DNA from: Gammaproteobacteria bacterium
GTDB taxonomy: Bacteria > Pseudomonadota > Gammaproteobacteria > UBA4575
Reading direction: 5' to 3'
Assembly: GCA_013001685.1 (NCBI GenBank)
Contig: JABDMD010000163.1
Location: forward strand, 1-59,261
Length of the DNA stretch: 59,261 nucleotides
The notes beneath the pieces were generated by a model that saw only the letters and a list, made by a program, of their open reading frames with translations, searched no databases and was not told the origin of the DNA. A program made the translations under genes and the position numbers. Below are positions 45,477 through 54,258 of the stretch, piece after piece (the first letter of the stretch is position 1; each line of letters opens with the position of its first letter).

Positions 45477-48261
45477 GGTCTTCACTCCTTTCAGCTTTTA
45501 CATATTGTGCAGGTGATAGCACAGCTAATTCTGCCAAACTCTTTTTAACCCATTCGTCATAAATATCATCAGAAATACGTGAAGCATTTAGCTCATGAAG
45601 TTCAATTGCCTGCTCTTCAAACGGATAAGCTTGTTCTTCTAAAAGAATTTCATATTGGTCAAATTCTTCCACCGACAAACCTGAGGGACGATCAGACTCC
45701 ATCATTGCTATAGCAAATTCCTGATAAATTTTTGCCGACCAATAAGTTGCAGCAGTAGTAACTTGCTGAACTTTATAATTACTCGCCGCTTCATAAGCAT
45801 CTAATGCAACTTGCATTTGTCTCTTCTTAAGCTTTAAATTTTTCTTTAATGGATGAAGCAAAAAGATTTGGCTAAATGCATCATATTCTGGCTTAGCAAG
45901 ATCTAAGGTCGCATTAGCAGCTAAAAACTTAGTGCGATCACTACGTTCTGATCCTGCTCTCGCATCGGCATCAATAATTTTTCGCTGCCAATTTAATTTA
46001 TCATCAATGTATTTTCGCTCTGTATACATGTCGACAAGCTTCTGCATCGCTTCCATTGCCGGTTCAGTAGGTTTAGGATGGTCTTTCACATAGGCAATTA
46101 AGCTTTTTTCAGCACCATAAAAATCTCCACCCTTACCGTATAGCTCTGCTGCGTGAAAGCGCGCTTCACGTTTTAAGGCTGGATCACTTGAACTAGTGCC
46201 AATAGCTTCATACTCTTTCGCAGCCTTAAGATGTTGACCTCCTTTATCATATGAAACGGCTAATTTTTGAGTGACATCACCCTGTAATTCATGACTAGGA
46301 TAACGTTGACGGAAATCTTCTAAAGTACTCGATGCACGATTCCAGTCTTCAAGCTCTAGCAAGGCCGCTGATGCATCATATTGTGCAGTAGCACGAATTT
46401 CTGCATCCGGCACTACTTGACCCACTCTTAAATAATGGGAAACCGCAGCATCGAGGTCACCCGCCTTCTTGCTGGCTTCACCTTGTTTATAAACTGATGC
46501 CGCTAATCTATCTTTAAGTGGATCACGTAACTCTTCGTTAGCATCTACTTTACCTAATGCTTCTATATAAGCCTTTTCAGATGCACCATATTGACCGGTA
46601 TCAAACGCAGAATTTGCTTTTACAGTCCAAGCAGAGAGGACTAGTTTCTTATCTGCATTAGAATGGTCGCTAATAATAATGTCAGACGCTTTAGTGGCGC
46701 GCGCATAATCTTTTCGAGCGTAAAGTTCTTCAGCTGTTACCGTCATCACCTTGGCAACTTCGGGATGTTCGGGGAAGTTTTCGGTAAATTTAAAGCTGCT
46801 ATCGATTAATTGATTTTTAATTACAGATTGTTGGGCAGCTTGTTGATCTTGTTTTAGCCATTCGTTGTACGCAATGATGGCCGCATAACCGGACTCAGCA
46901 GATTTCGGGTGTTTTTTATAACCATATGCAGTTTTTTCATATTCTCGCACTGCATTTGCATATTGCTTAGTTTCATAATGCACTTCAGCAAGGTGAAAAT
47001 TCATCTCGGAAGCTTTTTCATCTTGTGGGAAAGATTCTAAGTACGCATTATACCAAGTAGCTGCTTCATTATAATATTCTTTAGGTTTCTTACGCTCTTT
47101 TTGTGCGATTGAATGATAATGCTTAGCAAGATCAGTAATGTTTGATTTTAAAAAAGTAACTATATCATCAGACTGAGCAACATCATTATGTTGCCAATAT
47201 TCTGACTTTAAGTTGTAGTCAACAACGAATTGTTTTTTCGCGCGTAATACTTCAGATGGAAATTCACCTTTCTTATAAGCCTCCATAGACTTAATCTGAA
47301 AATGTGGTGCTTTAGGACTAAATTGATGTGTTTCGACATATTGTCTATAGGTATTGGCCGCATCACTCCAGCGTCTTTTGTCTAAATATTGTTTGCCTAA
47401 TCTTTCATATACCAAAATTTCATAAGGTTGTCTTTCAGACTCAGTATAAAATTTAGATACTTCTTCAGGACCACCTAAATAAGCAAAACTTAAACTAATT
47501 GCACGTAAAGTGTCATCTAGTAATTCTTGATCGGGTTGAGATAACTGAGCAATATTTTCCTCTTCAACTCCAGCAACTAACAAGTTATCAAGTACGGTAT
47601 TAAAAGATGGAATACCGTAATCATAATCAACTTGTTTAAAGTGCGACCAACCGTGTTTGTACAAAGAGTGTATATAAAAACGACCTTCTGTCCCTTGTTT
47701 GATTACTGCCTCATACGCATCTTCAGCTTGTGCATATTGTTTTTCTACAAATAAAATTTCAGCACGTCTAAACTGAGTTTCGCCAAAATAGTTAGATTCT
47801 GGGTATTCATAGACTAGTTGATCTAAGGCTTTGAGGGCTTTCTCATGTTGGCCAGTAAGTTCGTAGGCACGAGAGAGTTGATAGAGAACTCGATCTCTAT
47901 TCGGGTATGCCGAATGATTAGCTAAAACATCCTCGTAAAGCTTAATAGTTTCTTTATAAGAATTTTTATCAGGGGCTTGAACGTTCTCTGCCATTTGATC
48001 TTCGGTCTCTTCCATACGTAAATCGCCCAATCTACGCAATACTTCTGGATGAACATTATTTGGATCTTCGTTAACCAGTTTTTTATACTGACTGATTGCT
48101 TTAGTACGGCTACTTACAACAGGCACATCTACTTTAACTTTGACACGTTTCTTATTGAGACCACCAATCGTACTGCCTCTCTTACCACCAAAGCTTCCAC
48201 AAGCAACTAGCATACTGGCAACAGTAACCATCAAAATTAATTTATGTGCAAGCTTTACCAT
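45457..48261 (-). CDS. large TPR lipoprotein, about 934 aa
   Basis: Signal peptide with lipobox MLVAC then a chain of TPR-like repeats over nearly the whole length, for example VLYQLSRAYELTGQHEKALKALDQL, ETQFRRAEILFVEKQYAQAEDAYEAV and EMNFHLAEVHYETKQYANAVREYEK. Such proteins act as long scaffolds in the periplasm and at the outer membrane (compare GltE-type TPR proteins of Myxococcus gliding). The frame could begin at 48273, but the ATG at 48259-48261 lies after GGTGGA and overlaps the stop of the 655-aa gene (ATGGTAA). It is the largest but one gene of the cluster. Confidence 0.88.
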   Translation of the reverse strand: MVKLAHKLILMVTVASMLVACGSFGGKRGSTIGGLNKKRVKVKVDVPVVSSRTKAISQYKKLVNEDPNNVHPEVLRRLGDLRMEETEDQMAENVQAPDKNSYKETIKLYEDVLANHSAYPNRDRVLYQLSRAYELTGQHEKALKALDQLVYEYPESNYFGETQFRRAEILFVEKQYAQAEDAYEAVIKQGTEGRFYIHSLYKHGWSHFKQVDYDYGIPSFNTVLDNLLVAGVEEENIAQLSQPDQELLDDTLRAISLSFAYLGGPEEVSKFYTESERQPYEILVYERLGKQYLDKRRWSDAANTYRQYVETHQFSPKAPHFQIKSMEAYKKGEFPSEVLRAKKQFVVDYNLKSEYWQHNDVAQSDDIVTFLKSNITDLAKHYHSIAQKERKKPKEYYNEAATWYNAYLESFPQDEKASEMNFHLAEVHYETKQYANAVREYEKTAYGYKKHPKSAESGYAAIIAYNEWLKQDQQAAQQSVIKNQLIDSSFKFTENFPEHPEVAKVMTVTAEELYARKDYARATKASDIIISDHSNADKKLVLSAWTVKANSAFDTGQYGASEKAYIEALGKVDANEELRDPLKDRLAASVYKQGEASKKAGDLDAAVSHYLRVGQVVPDAEIRATAQYDASAALLELEDWNRASSTLEDFRQRYPSHELQGDVTQKLAVSYDKGGQHLKAAKEYEAIGTSSSDPALKREARFHAAELYGKGGDFYGAEKSLIAYVKDHPKPTEPAMEAMQKLVDMYTERKYIDDKLNWQRKIIDADARAGSERSDRTKFLAANATLDLAKPEYDAFSQIFLLHPLKKNLKLKKRQMQVALDAYEAASNYKVQQVTTAATYWSAKIYQEFAIAMMESDRPSGLSVEEFDQYEILLEEQAYPFEEQAIELHELNASRISDDIYDEWVKKSLAELAVLSPAQYVKAERSEDLVQNIY

Positions 48262-50222
48262 AACTTCCACCATTTCTTAGATTTTTCAGGTTGAGCATCT
48301 TCGGGATTATTTTCGTCTGCACCAGGAATAGTCGAAGATGCTGCAGCATCGTAAGCAGATGCAAGTTGGTAACGAGCATGTTTTTCGTAACCAGTCAGAA
48401 TTTTTTCTCGATGATTTAGCTCTTTAACTGCTACATGCTCTAAATAACGCGATTGTTCTTCAAATACACGATTTGCAATCGGTATAAGTCGTTTAATTTC
48501 CTTATGTAAAGCAAGTATGCGTGCCTCAAATTCATCAAATTTCTCAACACTTTCTGTTATAGCTCTCTTAATCGAAACACTTTTTTCTGGAGTGATAGAA
48601 AGATGCTTTTCTATTTCAGAGACTTCTTGCTTATGGTTCCATGATCGTTCGATATAAGCGCTATAGATTTGCCAGTGCATAATGCCACGCATGAGTGCAA
48701 TTTTTTCACTCATTTGTGCGATTTTATTATTTTCTGGTTCTTGAAGTTTTAACAACTCTAAACGTTGTTCCAGTTGGCTAATCTCTGCTAGTTTACGTTT
48801 TTCTTCAGCTGTAGCCAGTTGCATAAATGCATTATCGTTTTCAATTTCATTAAGCACGAAAGAAATACTGTCTTGCTGTGCTTGAAGCTTACTTAGATCT
48901 AAACCATTTAATCTTTGTTGTACAAGTGGCAAGTACTTGTGATAGCGAGCTTTGCGGGTATCCAACATTGTTAGATATATTGAAATATTTTCGTCCCAAT
49001 GCGCTAAGTTTTTCTTTAAGAACAATAAATCGCGAAAATTTTTCAGTGCTTCATGAAATTCATGCTCAGCTAAAAGCTCAGTAAAATATTTAACTTCTGG
49101 TAATTCTGGCAGGTCTCTAAGTGTCCAGAACCAACCCATTTGTGGCCCACCCTTGGTGCGATCCAATAATGCATCTACCAATACACCTTGTTCAATCTGA
49201 TTTGCAGAATAAGCAAGCTCTTTTGCTTCCTCTTGATATATATCTGCTGCTTGTTCATATGCTTGTACGGCTCTGCCAAGTAAACCCATTTCGTTATATG
49301 CATGTGCAAGCGCTAATACACCTTCTTGCACTTCTGAATGATAAGCACTTCGATTACGTAATTCTTGCAGTGGTGCTAAAGCTGCACTGTGTTTTTTCGC
49401 ATTGGTATTAGCCCAACCGATTCCAAGTAATGCTAAATTAGAGTAAAGACCTTCAAGACGAACTTTTTCTAAATACTTGATTGCATCCGCGGGACGATCA
49501 TTTTGAATTAAAGTTAAGCCTGAGGCGAGATTCGCTCTATCTCTAAGTGTGCGCATGGTTTCTGTTTTTGCTTTTAATTTACCAACCTTCTTAAGGTGCT
49601 CAATACCTTTGTCTACATTGCCTCGCTTTGTATAAGCTATACCGAGGTTATAGTCCGCATAGTTCTTATAGTTCTTTGGTGCCTTCCATTTATCCAAGCT
49701 TGAAATGGCAGCGTCATATTTACCCTGCGCCATATAAACTTGACCTGTTAACAGCTTTAATTCACCAAATACACTTTCTTGTACAGGTCCACTGACGTTA
49801 CTTAAAAAGTCTGCAGATTCATCAATGTAGCCACGTTGATAATAAATTTTTGCTAGATAGTAATAAGCACGATTCTTAATCGCATCACGCACATTACCTT
49901 GCAGCAATCTATCAAATATTCTTGAAGCTTCTTTGTGTAAACCGTATGAAAGATCTATTCCACCGAGCAATAATTCATCATCAGGTACATGATTAGTTGT
50001 TCTATTCAAATCACGTGCTGCAAGCAAATGAACAATAGAGGTAAAATAATCTTCTTGATAAAAATGGAATAATACTTCGCCATAATGAAGATCTTTAATA
50101 ATATTAGGTTGTTCGATATTTGCAAAAGACACTGCCGAACACAACGAAAGCACACAAATGCAAAAAGCCAAGTTAGCCTTGGCTTTAAAAACATTCAACG
50201 TTTTAGTCCTAGATAACAACAT
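48255..50222 (-). CDS. periplasmic TPR and coiled-coil protein, 655 aa
   Basis: A signal peptide (about 1-34, FCICVLSLCSAVSFA) is followed by TPR-like repeats (about 45-330: YYLAKIYYQRGYIDESADFL, AISSLDKWKAPKNYKNYADYNLGIAYTKRGNVDKGIEHL and more) and then a long helical, probably coiled-coil part (about 400-630, LEQRLELLKLQEPENNKIAQ and others). The C-terminus is a basic-aromatic KKWWKLW. It has no lipobox, so it is likely soluble in the periplasm. It could be the elongated bridge between inner-membrane stator and outer-membrane parts. It overlaps the next gene and starts 8 bases after the 182-aa gene. Confidence 0.85.
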   Translation of the reverse strand: MLLSRTKTLNVFKAKANLAFCICVLSLCSAVSFANIEQPNIIKDLHYGEVLFHFYQEDYFTSIVHLLAARDLNRTTNHVPDDELLLGGIDLSYGLHKEASRIFDRLLQGNVRDAIKNRAYYYLAKIYYQRGYIDESADFLSNVSGPVQESVFGELKLLTGQVYMAQGKYDAAISSLDKWKAPKNYKNYADYNLGIAYTKRGNVDKGIEHLKKVGKLKAKTETMRTLRDRANLASGLTLIQNDRPADAIKYLEKVRLEGLYSNLALLGIGWANTNAKKHSAALAPLQELRNRSAYHSEVQEGVLALAHAYNEMGLLGRAVQAYEQAADIYQEEAKELAYSANQIEQGVLVDALLDRTKGGPQMGWFWTLRDLPELPEVKYFTELLAEHEFHEALKNFRDLLFLKKNLAHWDENISIYLTMLDTRKARYHKYLPLVQQRLNGLDLSKLQAQQDSISFVLNEIENDNAFMQLATAEEKRKLAEISQLEQRLELLKLQEPENNKIAQMSEKIALMRGIMHWQIYSAYIERSWNHKQEVSEIEKHLSITPEKSVSIKRAITESVEKFDEFEARILALHKEIKRLIPIANRVFEEQSRYLEHVAVKELNHREKILTGYEKHARYQLASAYDAAASSTIPGADENNPEDAQPEKSKKWWKLW

Positions 50223-50230
50223 CTATAAAC

Positions 50231-50779
50231 TTATTCCCACTCCTTAACCACAAAGTCTGGTTGATGTTTTGGAGTTCGGTCGGTAATTTTTAACTCCAGA
50301 TACTTAGCACCCAATCCTTTATCGATAATACGATTTGCACCGCGTTTAAAATCCCTACCTTTAGGTCCCTTACCTACAAAATAAGCAACTAACTCATGCT
50401 CACCTGAAGGCAAGTTTCCAATATAAATTTGATGTACACCACCACGTAATAAAGCATCTACTTCACGTTCGGTATATAGATAATTAGCTACAATTTTTTC
50501 ATTCAATGTTACTTGCACTGAATCTAAATCAAAAAAATCACCCACATCAACCGATACATATACAGCAACCTGAGTGCTAGAAGGATAAAGTAACTCTTCT
50601 TCTAAGATATAAAGATCACGATTCAGCTCAAGCACTTCTTCTTTCAATACTTGAATATCTTCATCTAAACCCTGAAAGTCTTGATCTTCACTTGCATTTA
50701 ATTCACCAATATCTGCTGCAGCACTACAAACGTAGACCAACAAAATACAAGTAAAAAACAAAATAAATTTCTTATACAT
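50231..50779 (-). CDS. periplasmic coiled-coil protein, 182 aa, unknown family
   Basis: Signal peptide (about 1-22, YKKFILFFTCILLVYVCSAAA), a heptad-like helix (about 30-55, DEDIQVLKEEVLELNRDLYILEEEL), and a beta-rich C-terminal domain (VAVYVSVDVGDFFDLDSVQVTLNEK...GVHQIYIGNLPSGEHELVAYFVGKG) that resembles an Ig/PEGA-like fold. I do not recognise the family. The longest frame starts at 50824, but GGAG (50787-50790) lies seven bases before the ATG at 50777-50779, which also starts the signal peptide. The gene lies between DUF3570 and the TPR genes and may link the redox and motor halves. Confidence 0.75.
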   Translation of the reverse strand: MYKKFILFFTCILLVYVCSAAADIGELNASEDQDFQGLDEDIQVLKEEVLELNRDLYILEEELLYPSSTQVAVYVSVDVGDFFDLDSVQVTLNEKIVANYLYTEREVDALLRGGVHQIYIGNLPSGEHELVAYFVGKGPKGRDFKRGANRIIDKGLGAKYLELKITDRTPKHQPDFVVKEWE

Positions 50780-50814
50780 ATTTTTTCTCCACATACCCAA
50801 GCTAGTTATCTCAA

Positions 50815-51942
50815 TCAAAACCATGAAGAAAAATAGAATTGGATTGTTGTAGCATCAAATGAATATCCACTTCCTAAACTTCCCACATCTGTAACAGATT
50901 CAATTCCGGAGTAATCGTCATAGTCAAAATCCAAATACTCGATCGCAAGATTTAATGAAGCTGTGCGTAATAATTTGTAATCTTTAAATAAGTCATAACG
51001 AAGTCGACCACCTACAGCAAAGCTATCAAATGAACTCAGTTCTTTATCCCGTGCCATATACCTCAATCTAGAACTGAAATTGTCGCTATAAAAATCTGCT
51101 TTATCTTGTGTGTAATAGCGGCCATAAACATCAACAACCCATTGATTTCCAATATATTGTGAGTAATTTAGGTCAACGGTAGATGAACGAACATCCCAAG
51201 TGTCCCTATAAAACCGATAACCGAGTGATGTAGATGCACGATGCTGCCAATACTTAATACCTTTCAAAGAGTAAGCTTGCCCAGTACGTGTGTCTGGGTA
51301 CTCTTCTGAACCACTACCTAGCGAGACACCGTTTACAAAAACAAAGCGATATGGGTTGTTTAAAAAGCCTTCTTCTACTGTGGCTTCATAATCAAATGCC
51401 ATTACAAATGATTTAGTAATAACTTGTGAGATACCAGCTCTGAATGAATAACGATCTAGATCTTCTGCAAAACTATCTAGGTCAACTCTTTCTACATCAT
51501 CTGACCCGATTGAAGCGCCAATATTCATTTTTGTCATGGCACCAAACATTTCATGAGAAATATCAAAACTCACCATATTTGATTCATAATCGTCTTCTTC
51601 GCTATATGTGTAGGAAAGATCCATAAGAGTGTTGTCACGCAAGTAGGTGCCACCTAGCGTGTATTCATCTCTATCTTCTTCATATTTACTAGCACCAGCC
51701 AACACATCTGGTGATGCACCACTTATACTATCGTGATGGTAACCACCATAAACTGAATACTTTCCAGCAAAGTTTTTACGCACCAGCATAGTGGCACCGT
51801 CTACTTCAACACCACCGCCATCATAATAGTGATAACCAATATCTGCTCTTTCTTCAGGCAAAACTTCAGCCCAAGTATTTTGAATACTAAAAATACTAAG
51901 AATGAAAATTACTAGATATATTGTGTGTGTAGTCTTTATCAT
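50815..51942 (-). CDS. DUF3570 outer-membrane beta-barrel with possible flavinylation site
   Basis: A 375-aa DUF3570 protein: signal peptide (about 1-25), then many alternating amphipathic strands (YSVYGGYHH, DEYTLGGTYL, MDLSYTYSEEDD, and others) and a C-terminal Phe (QFYFSSWF), typical of an outer-membrane barrel of about 14-16 strands. Residues 71-77 read D-S-I-S-G-A-S. This resembles the ApbE target motif Dxx(S/T)GA(T/S), in which FMN is attached to the Ser or Thr. With ApbE, TlpA and DUF4266 in the same run this makes a flavinylated barrel plausible. The function of DUF3570 is not known. Confidence 0.85.
   Translation of the reverse strand: MIKTTHTIYLVIFILSIFSIQNTWAEVLPEERADIGYHYYDGGGVEVDGATMLVRKNFAGKYSVYGGYHHDSISGASPDVLAGASKYEEDRDEYTLGGTYLRDNTLMDLSYTYSEEDDYESNMVSFDISHEMFGAMTKMNIGASIGSDDVERVDLDSFAEDLDRYSFRAGISQVITKSFVMAFDYEATVEEGFLNNPYRFVFVNGVSLGSGSEEYPDTRTGQAYSLKGIKYWQHRASTSLGYRFYRDTWDVRSSTVDLNYSQYIGNQWVVDVYGRYYTQDKADFYSDNFSSRLRYMARDKELSSFDSFAVGGRLRYDLFKDYKLLRTASLNLAIEYLDFDYDDYSGIESVTDVGSLGSGYSFDATTIQFYFSSWF
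51712..51732 (-). other. possible ApbE flavinylation motif (residues 71-77 of the DUF3570 protein)
   Basis: The seven codons encode DSISGAS, similar to the consensus at FMN-attachment sites in NqrC/RnfG (SGAT with an upstream Asp). It lies near the N-terminus, in the first loop between predicted strands. Chemistry is not shown by sequence alone. Confidence 0.4.
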
Positions 51943-51956
51943 TTTAATTATTAAAA

Positions 51957-52223
51957 TTAGTTACAGCCACAACCACCGCCATGCGCGTAACCCGCACCGC
52001 GAGCACCTTCACGTGTATTGAATACATGTTGTCTATATTTGTTAGATAGTGGATCTTTATTAAAACTCATAATCGGATCAGCCAAATACTCACGCTCATA
52101 AGGCGCAACCCAAGGCTCAATATTCGGCAAACTTGGTAAACGGAAAGATGAACACGCACTCACAGATATTAAAATTGAAATAATGAAAATCGCTGGCAAT
52201 ACTTTTGTTGCTTTTTTAAGCAT
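51957..52223 (-). CDS. DUF4266 lipoprotein ending in CGCN
   Basis: An 88-aa lipoprotein: signal peptide with lipobox VSAC24, a central WVAPYEREYLADPIMSFNKDPLSNKYRQHVF segment (the DUF4266 core), and a Gly-rich tail GARGAGYAHGGGCGCN with C85 and C87. The two Cys at the extreme C-terminus could bind metal, be oxidised by or to TlpA, or receive a modification. The family is of unknown function and I believe it commonly accompanies DUF3570, TlpA and ApbE genes. It lies 14 bases from each neighbour. RBS GAGGTG before the ATG is good. Confidence 0.88.
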   Translation of the reverse strand: MLKKATKVLPAIFIISILISVSACSSFRLPSLPNIEPWVAPYEREYLADPIMSFNKDPLSNKYRQHVFNTREGARGAGYAHGGGCGCN

Positions 52224-52237
52224 AAATCACCTCTTTC

Positions 52238-52795
52238 TCATCCTTCTTTTCTTAAGGCCTGTATCTGTCTGTGATACTTCTCGATATAGCCTTTTTTAAA
52301 GCCACGATTTACATGCCTAATCTTTCCAGCACGATCAATAATGATGGTTGTTGGCATGGCCTTAATATCAAAACTTTTGCTAACGTCTTTCTCGGTATCA
52401 AATAACACTGGGAAATTAACCTCTAACTTATTTGCTAAATGAATAGCTTTAGATTGGTCTTCATCGAGATTGATACCTAATAATTCGAAGTCGTATGGAT
52501 CAAGTGATTCATGCAACTCGTTTAAATGTGGGATTTCTTCAGCACAGGGGCCGCACCAAGTGGCCCAAAAATTCAACATGACGATACGGCCTTTTAGTTC
52601 ACTCAAACGCACATTCTTTCCAGATGTACTTTTTAGAACAAAATCTGGTGCACTATCTGCTTTGATCTTTGCAAAAGCCACTACGCTTATGAAACTCATA
52701 AATAACAACGTAGTGATAGTAATTATAATCAGCTGTTTTTTTCTCATAGCTTTTCGCTTCCTTGAATACTCAGTAATTCCGTAAATCAGACTCAT
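52238..52795 (-). CDS. TlpA/ResA-like thiol:disulfide protein
   Basis: A 185-aa thioredoxin-fold protein of the TlpA/ResA group, anchored by one N-terminal helix (about 19-43). The active site is WATW-C81-G-P-C84-AEEIP, followed by the cis-Pro region IKAMPTTIIIDRAGKI. Such proteins keep Cys of apocytochromes or other targets reduced in the periplasm. Possible clients here are the CxxCH sites of the haem lipoproteins and the CGCN tail of the DUF4266 protein. The start overlaps the upstream stop (TAATG); a second Met (residue 17) could also be used. Confidence 0.92.
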   Translation of the reverse strand: MSLIYGITEYSRKRKAMRKKQLIIITITTLLFMSFISVVAFAKIKADSAPDFVLKSTSGKNVRLSELKGRIVMLNFWATWCGPCAEEIPHLNELHESLDPYDFELLGINLDEDQSKAIHLANKLEVNFPVLFDTEKDVSKSFDIKAMPTTIIIDRAGKIRHVNRGFKKGYIEKYHRQIQALRKEG

Positions 52796-53433
52796 TAGAA
52801 AAACACACCTATATTCGCTGTAATTTCGAAATTGTTAGTAAATTCGTTATCTCCTAGCAAATCCGTTTCATAGACGATGTCACGCACATCCAGTCGTAGT
52901 GATAACCAGTCTGTTGGCAACACTTTCATGCCAAAACCCACGTTATAGGCAAACTCATCTTCATCATTAAACTCAACATTGCCTACCCCAAACATCAGGT
53001 AAAAACTACTGGTCATTGCAAAATTTCGCCCTAGAAAGATTTCGCCAGGAAAAATGTTGTAACCAATTGATACGTTGTAATAGTTAATGTCTTCGTTCTG
53101 TAGAATATTGAAGGTGGTAAGATTCTCTAATGTAGCGTCAGATGCTTCGGACATACCAACAGCGCCTTCAATAAAAAAGTCTTCAGTAATATGATATGCC
53201 GCTCGCAAGCCATAACTAGGTTCGGTACCAAAATCTTCTACATCTAAAACACCGTAATAAGCCGTGATTTCAAAATTTTCTGTATCAATACGTGGTACAA
53301 CGATATCTCTACGATAAATATCCGGTTCAATTACTTGCTCCTGTGTAGATTCAGGCTCAGGTGCATCATCTTCTGCATACACTGGCTGCAAAATAAAAAT
53401 GAGTAATAAAATAAGAATTAATTTAACTTTCAT
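52795..53433 (-). CDS. outer-membrane beta-barrel-like protein, 212 aa
   Basis: A signal peptide (about 1-20, ILILLLIFILQPVYA), an acidic Pro-rich linker (about 21-45), then alternating strands (about 52-212) including SYGLRAAYHITEDFFIEGAVGMSE and the C-terminal FEITANIGVFF with a terminal Phe. This suggests an eight-strand OmpA/OmpW-like barrel. I cannot name a family. It lies 22 bases after the SH3-barrel gene and overlaps tlpA by one base. Paired with its neighbour it may form the outer-membrane part of the system. Confidence 0.75.
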   Translation of the reverse strand: MKVKLILILLLIFILQPVYAEDDAPEPESTQEQVIEPDIYRRDIVVPRIDTENFEITAYYGVLDVEDFGTEPSYGLRAAYHITEDFFIEGAVGMSEASDATLENLTTFNILQNEDINYYNVSIGYNIFPGEIFLGRNFAMTSSFYLMFGVGNVEFNDEDEFAYNVGFGMKVLPTDWLSLRLDVRDIVYETDLLGDNEFTNNFEITANIGVFF

Positions 53434-53455
53434 GCGATGTCCTATAAGTTAAGCA

Positions 53456-54253
53456 TCAGAAAAAAAATGAAACCCCTGCGCTGAATTCATCAAACTCATC
53501 GTTCCGATCATCTTCTGATAGAACGATGTAACGTCGATAATCACCACGCAAAAAGAATCTTTTAGTTAAGTAATAACGCATTCCCAAACCTAAGTTGGCC
53601 AAGTCATCTTCAGTTTCTATAACTTGGATTAATGCACCTTTTGGTTCGTTTTCAAAACGACCATAGCCAATAGTAAAATGTGGCGTGAGACGCCAATCAG
53701 GGAAAGGTGTGGAAACTAAATTAACAGCATATATATCTGAACTGGATAATTTGCCTGCCACTTTCGAAACTTGAAATTCAAGTGCAATATTCTCGGTAAA
53801 CTTATATGCGAGTCGAACGGAAACTATTGGATCGCTATCAAATTCACCTGCTGAGATTCCAAATTCAATGCGACGATGTAGATAGTCATCATATAAAACA
53901 TCTCTAAATGATTTTGGAATACCTGCTACCGTTAAGGTTTGTTCCATTTGCGCACGACTTACCCAACCCTCTACACCACGATCATTCCTGACTTTAAACC
54001 AGTCAGTTTTGCGCTTCATAATATCTATCCAATCATGGCGTTTAACCACATGAAAAATTGGATAACCTCGACCTGGACCTGTGTGCAATTCAATGTAAGG
54101 GTCAACGATCTTTACGCGTTGATATTCTTTTTCTGCAAAAGCATTAGAAAAAGGTGCAAATACAAGCACAAAAAATAAAAGCACTACAAATGAGTGAGTT
54201 ATATTTTGGAAAGAATCAAAAAAATATCTACAATTAAAGTAATTTTCTTTCAT
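53456..54253 (-). CDS. SH3-like domain plus outer-membrane beta-barrel protein
   Basis: A 265-aa protein: signal peptide (about 20-42, VVLLFFVLVFAPFSNAFA), a bacterial SH3-like domain (about 45-105, KIVDPYIELHTGPGRGYPIFHVVKRHDW...WFKVRNDRGVEGWVSR), which may bind peptidoglycan, and a barrel of about eight strands (about 125-265) ending SAGVSFFF. A TTG at 54271 would add six residues; the ATG at 54251-54253, just after the upstream stop, is chosen. The SH3-barrel combination would tie an outer-membrane protein to the cell wall. Confidence 0.8.
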   Translation of the reverse strand: MKENYFNCRYFFDSFQNITHSFVVLLFFVLVFAPFSNAFAEKEYQRVKIVDPYIELHTGPGRGYPIFHVVKRHDWIDIMKRKTDWFKVRNDRGVEGWVSRAQMEQTLTVAGIPKSFRDVLYDDYLHRRIEFGISAGEFDSDPIVSVRLAYKFTENIALEFQVSKVAGKLSSSDIYAVNLVSTPFPDWRLTPHFTIGYGRFENEPKGALIQVIETEDDLANLGLGMRYYLTKRFFLRGDYRRYIVLSEDDRNDEFDEFSAGVSFFF

Positions 54254-54258
54254 AGAAT

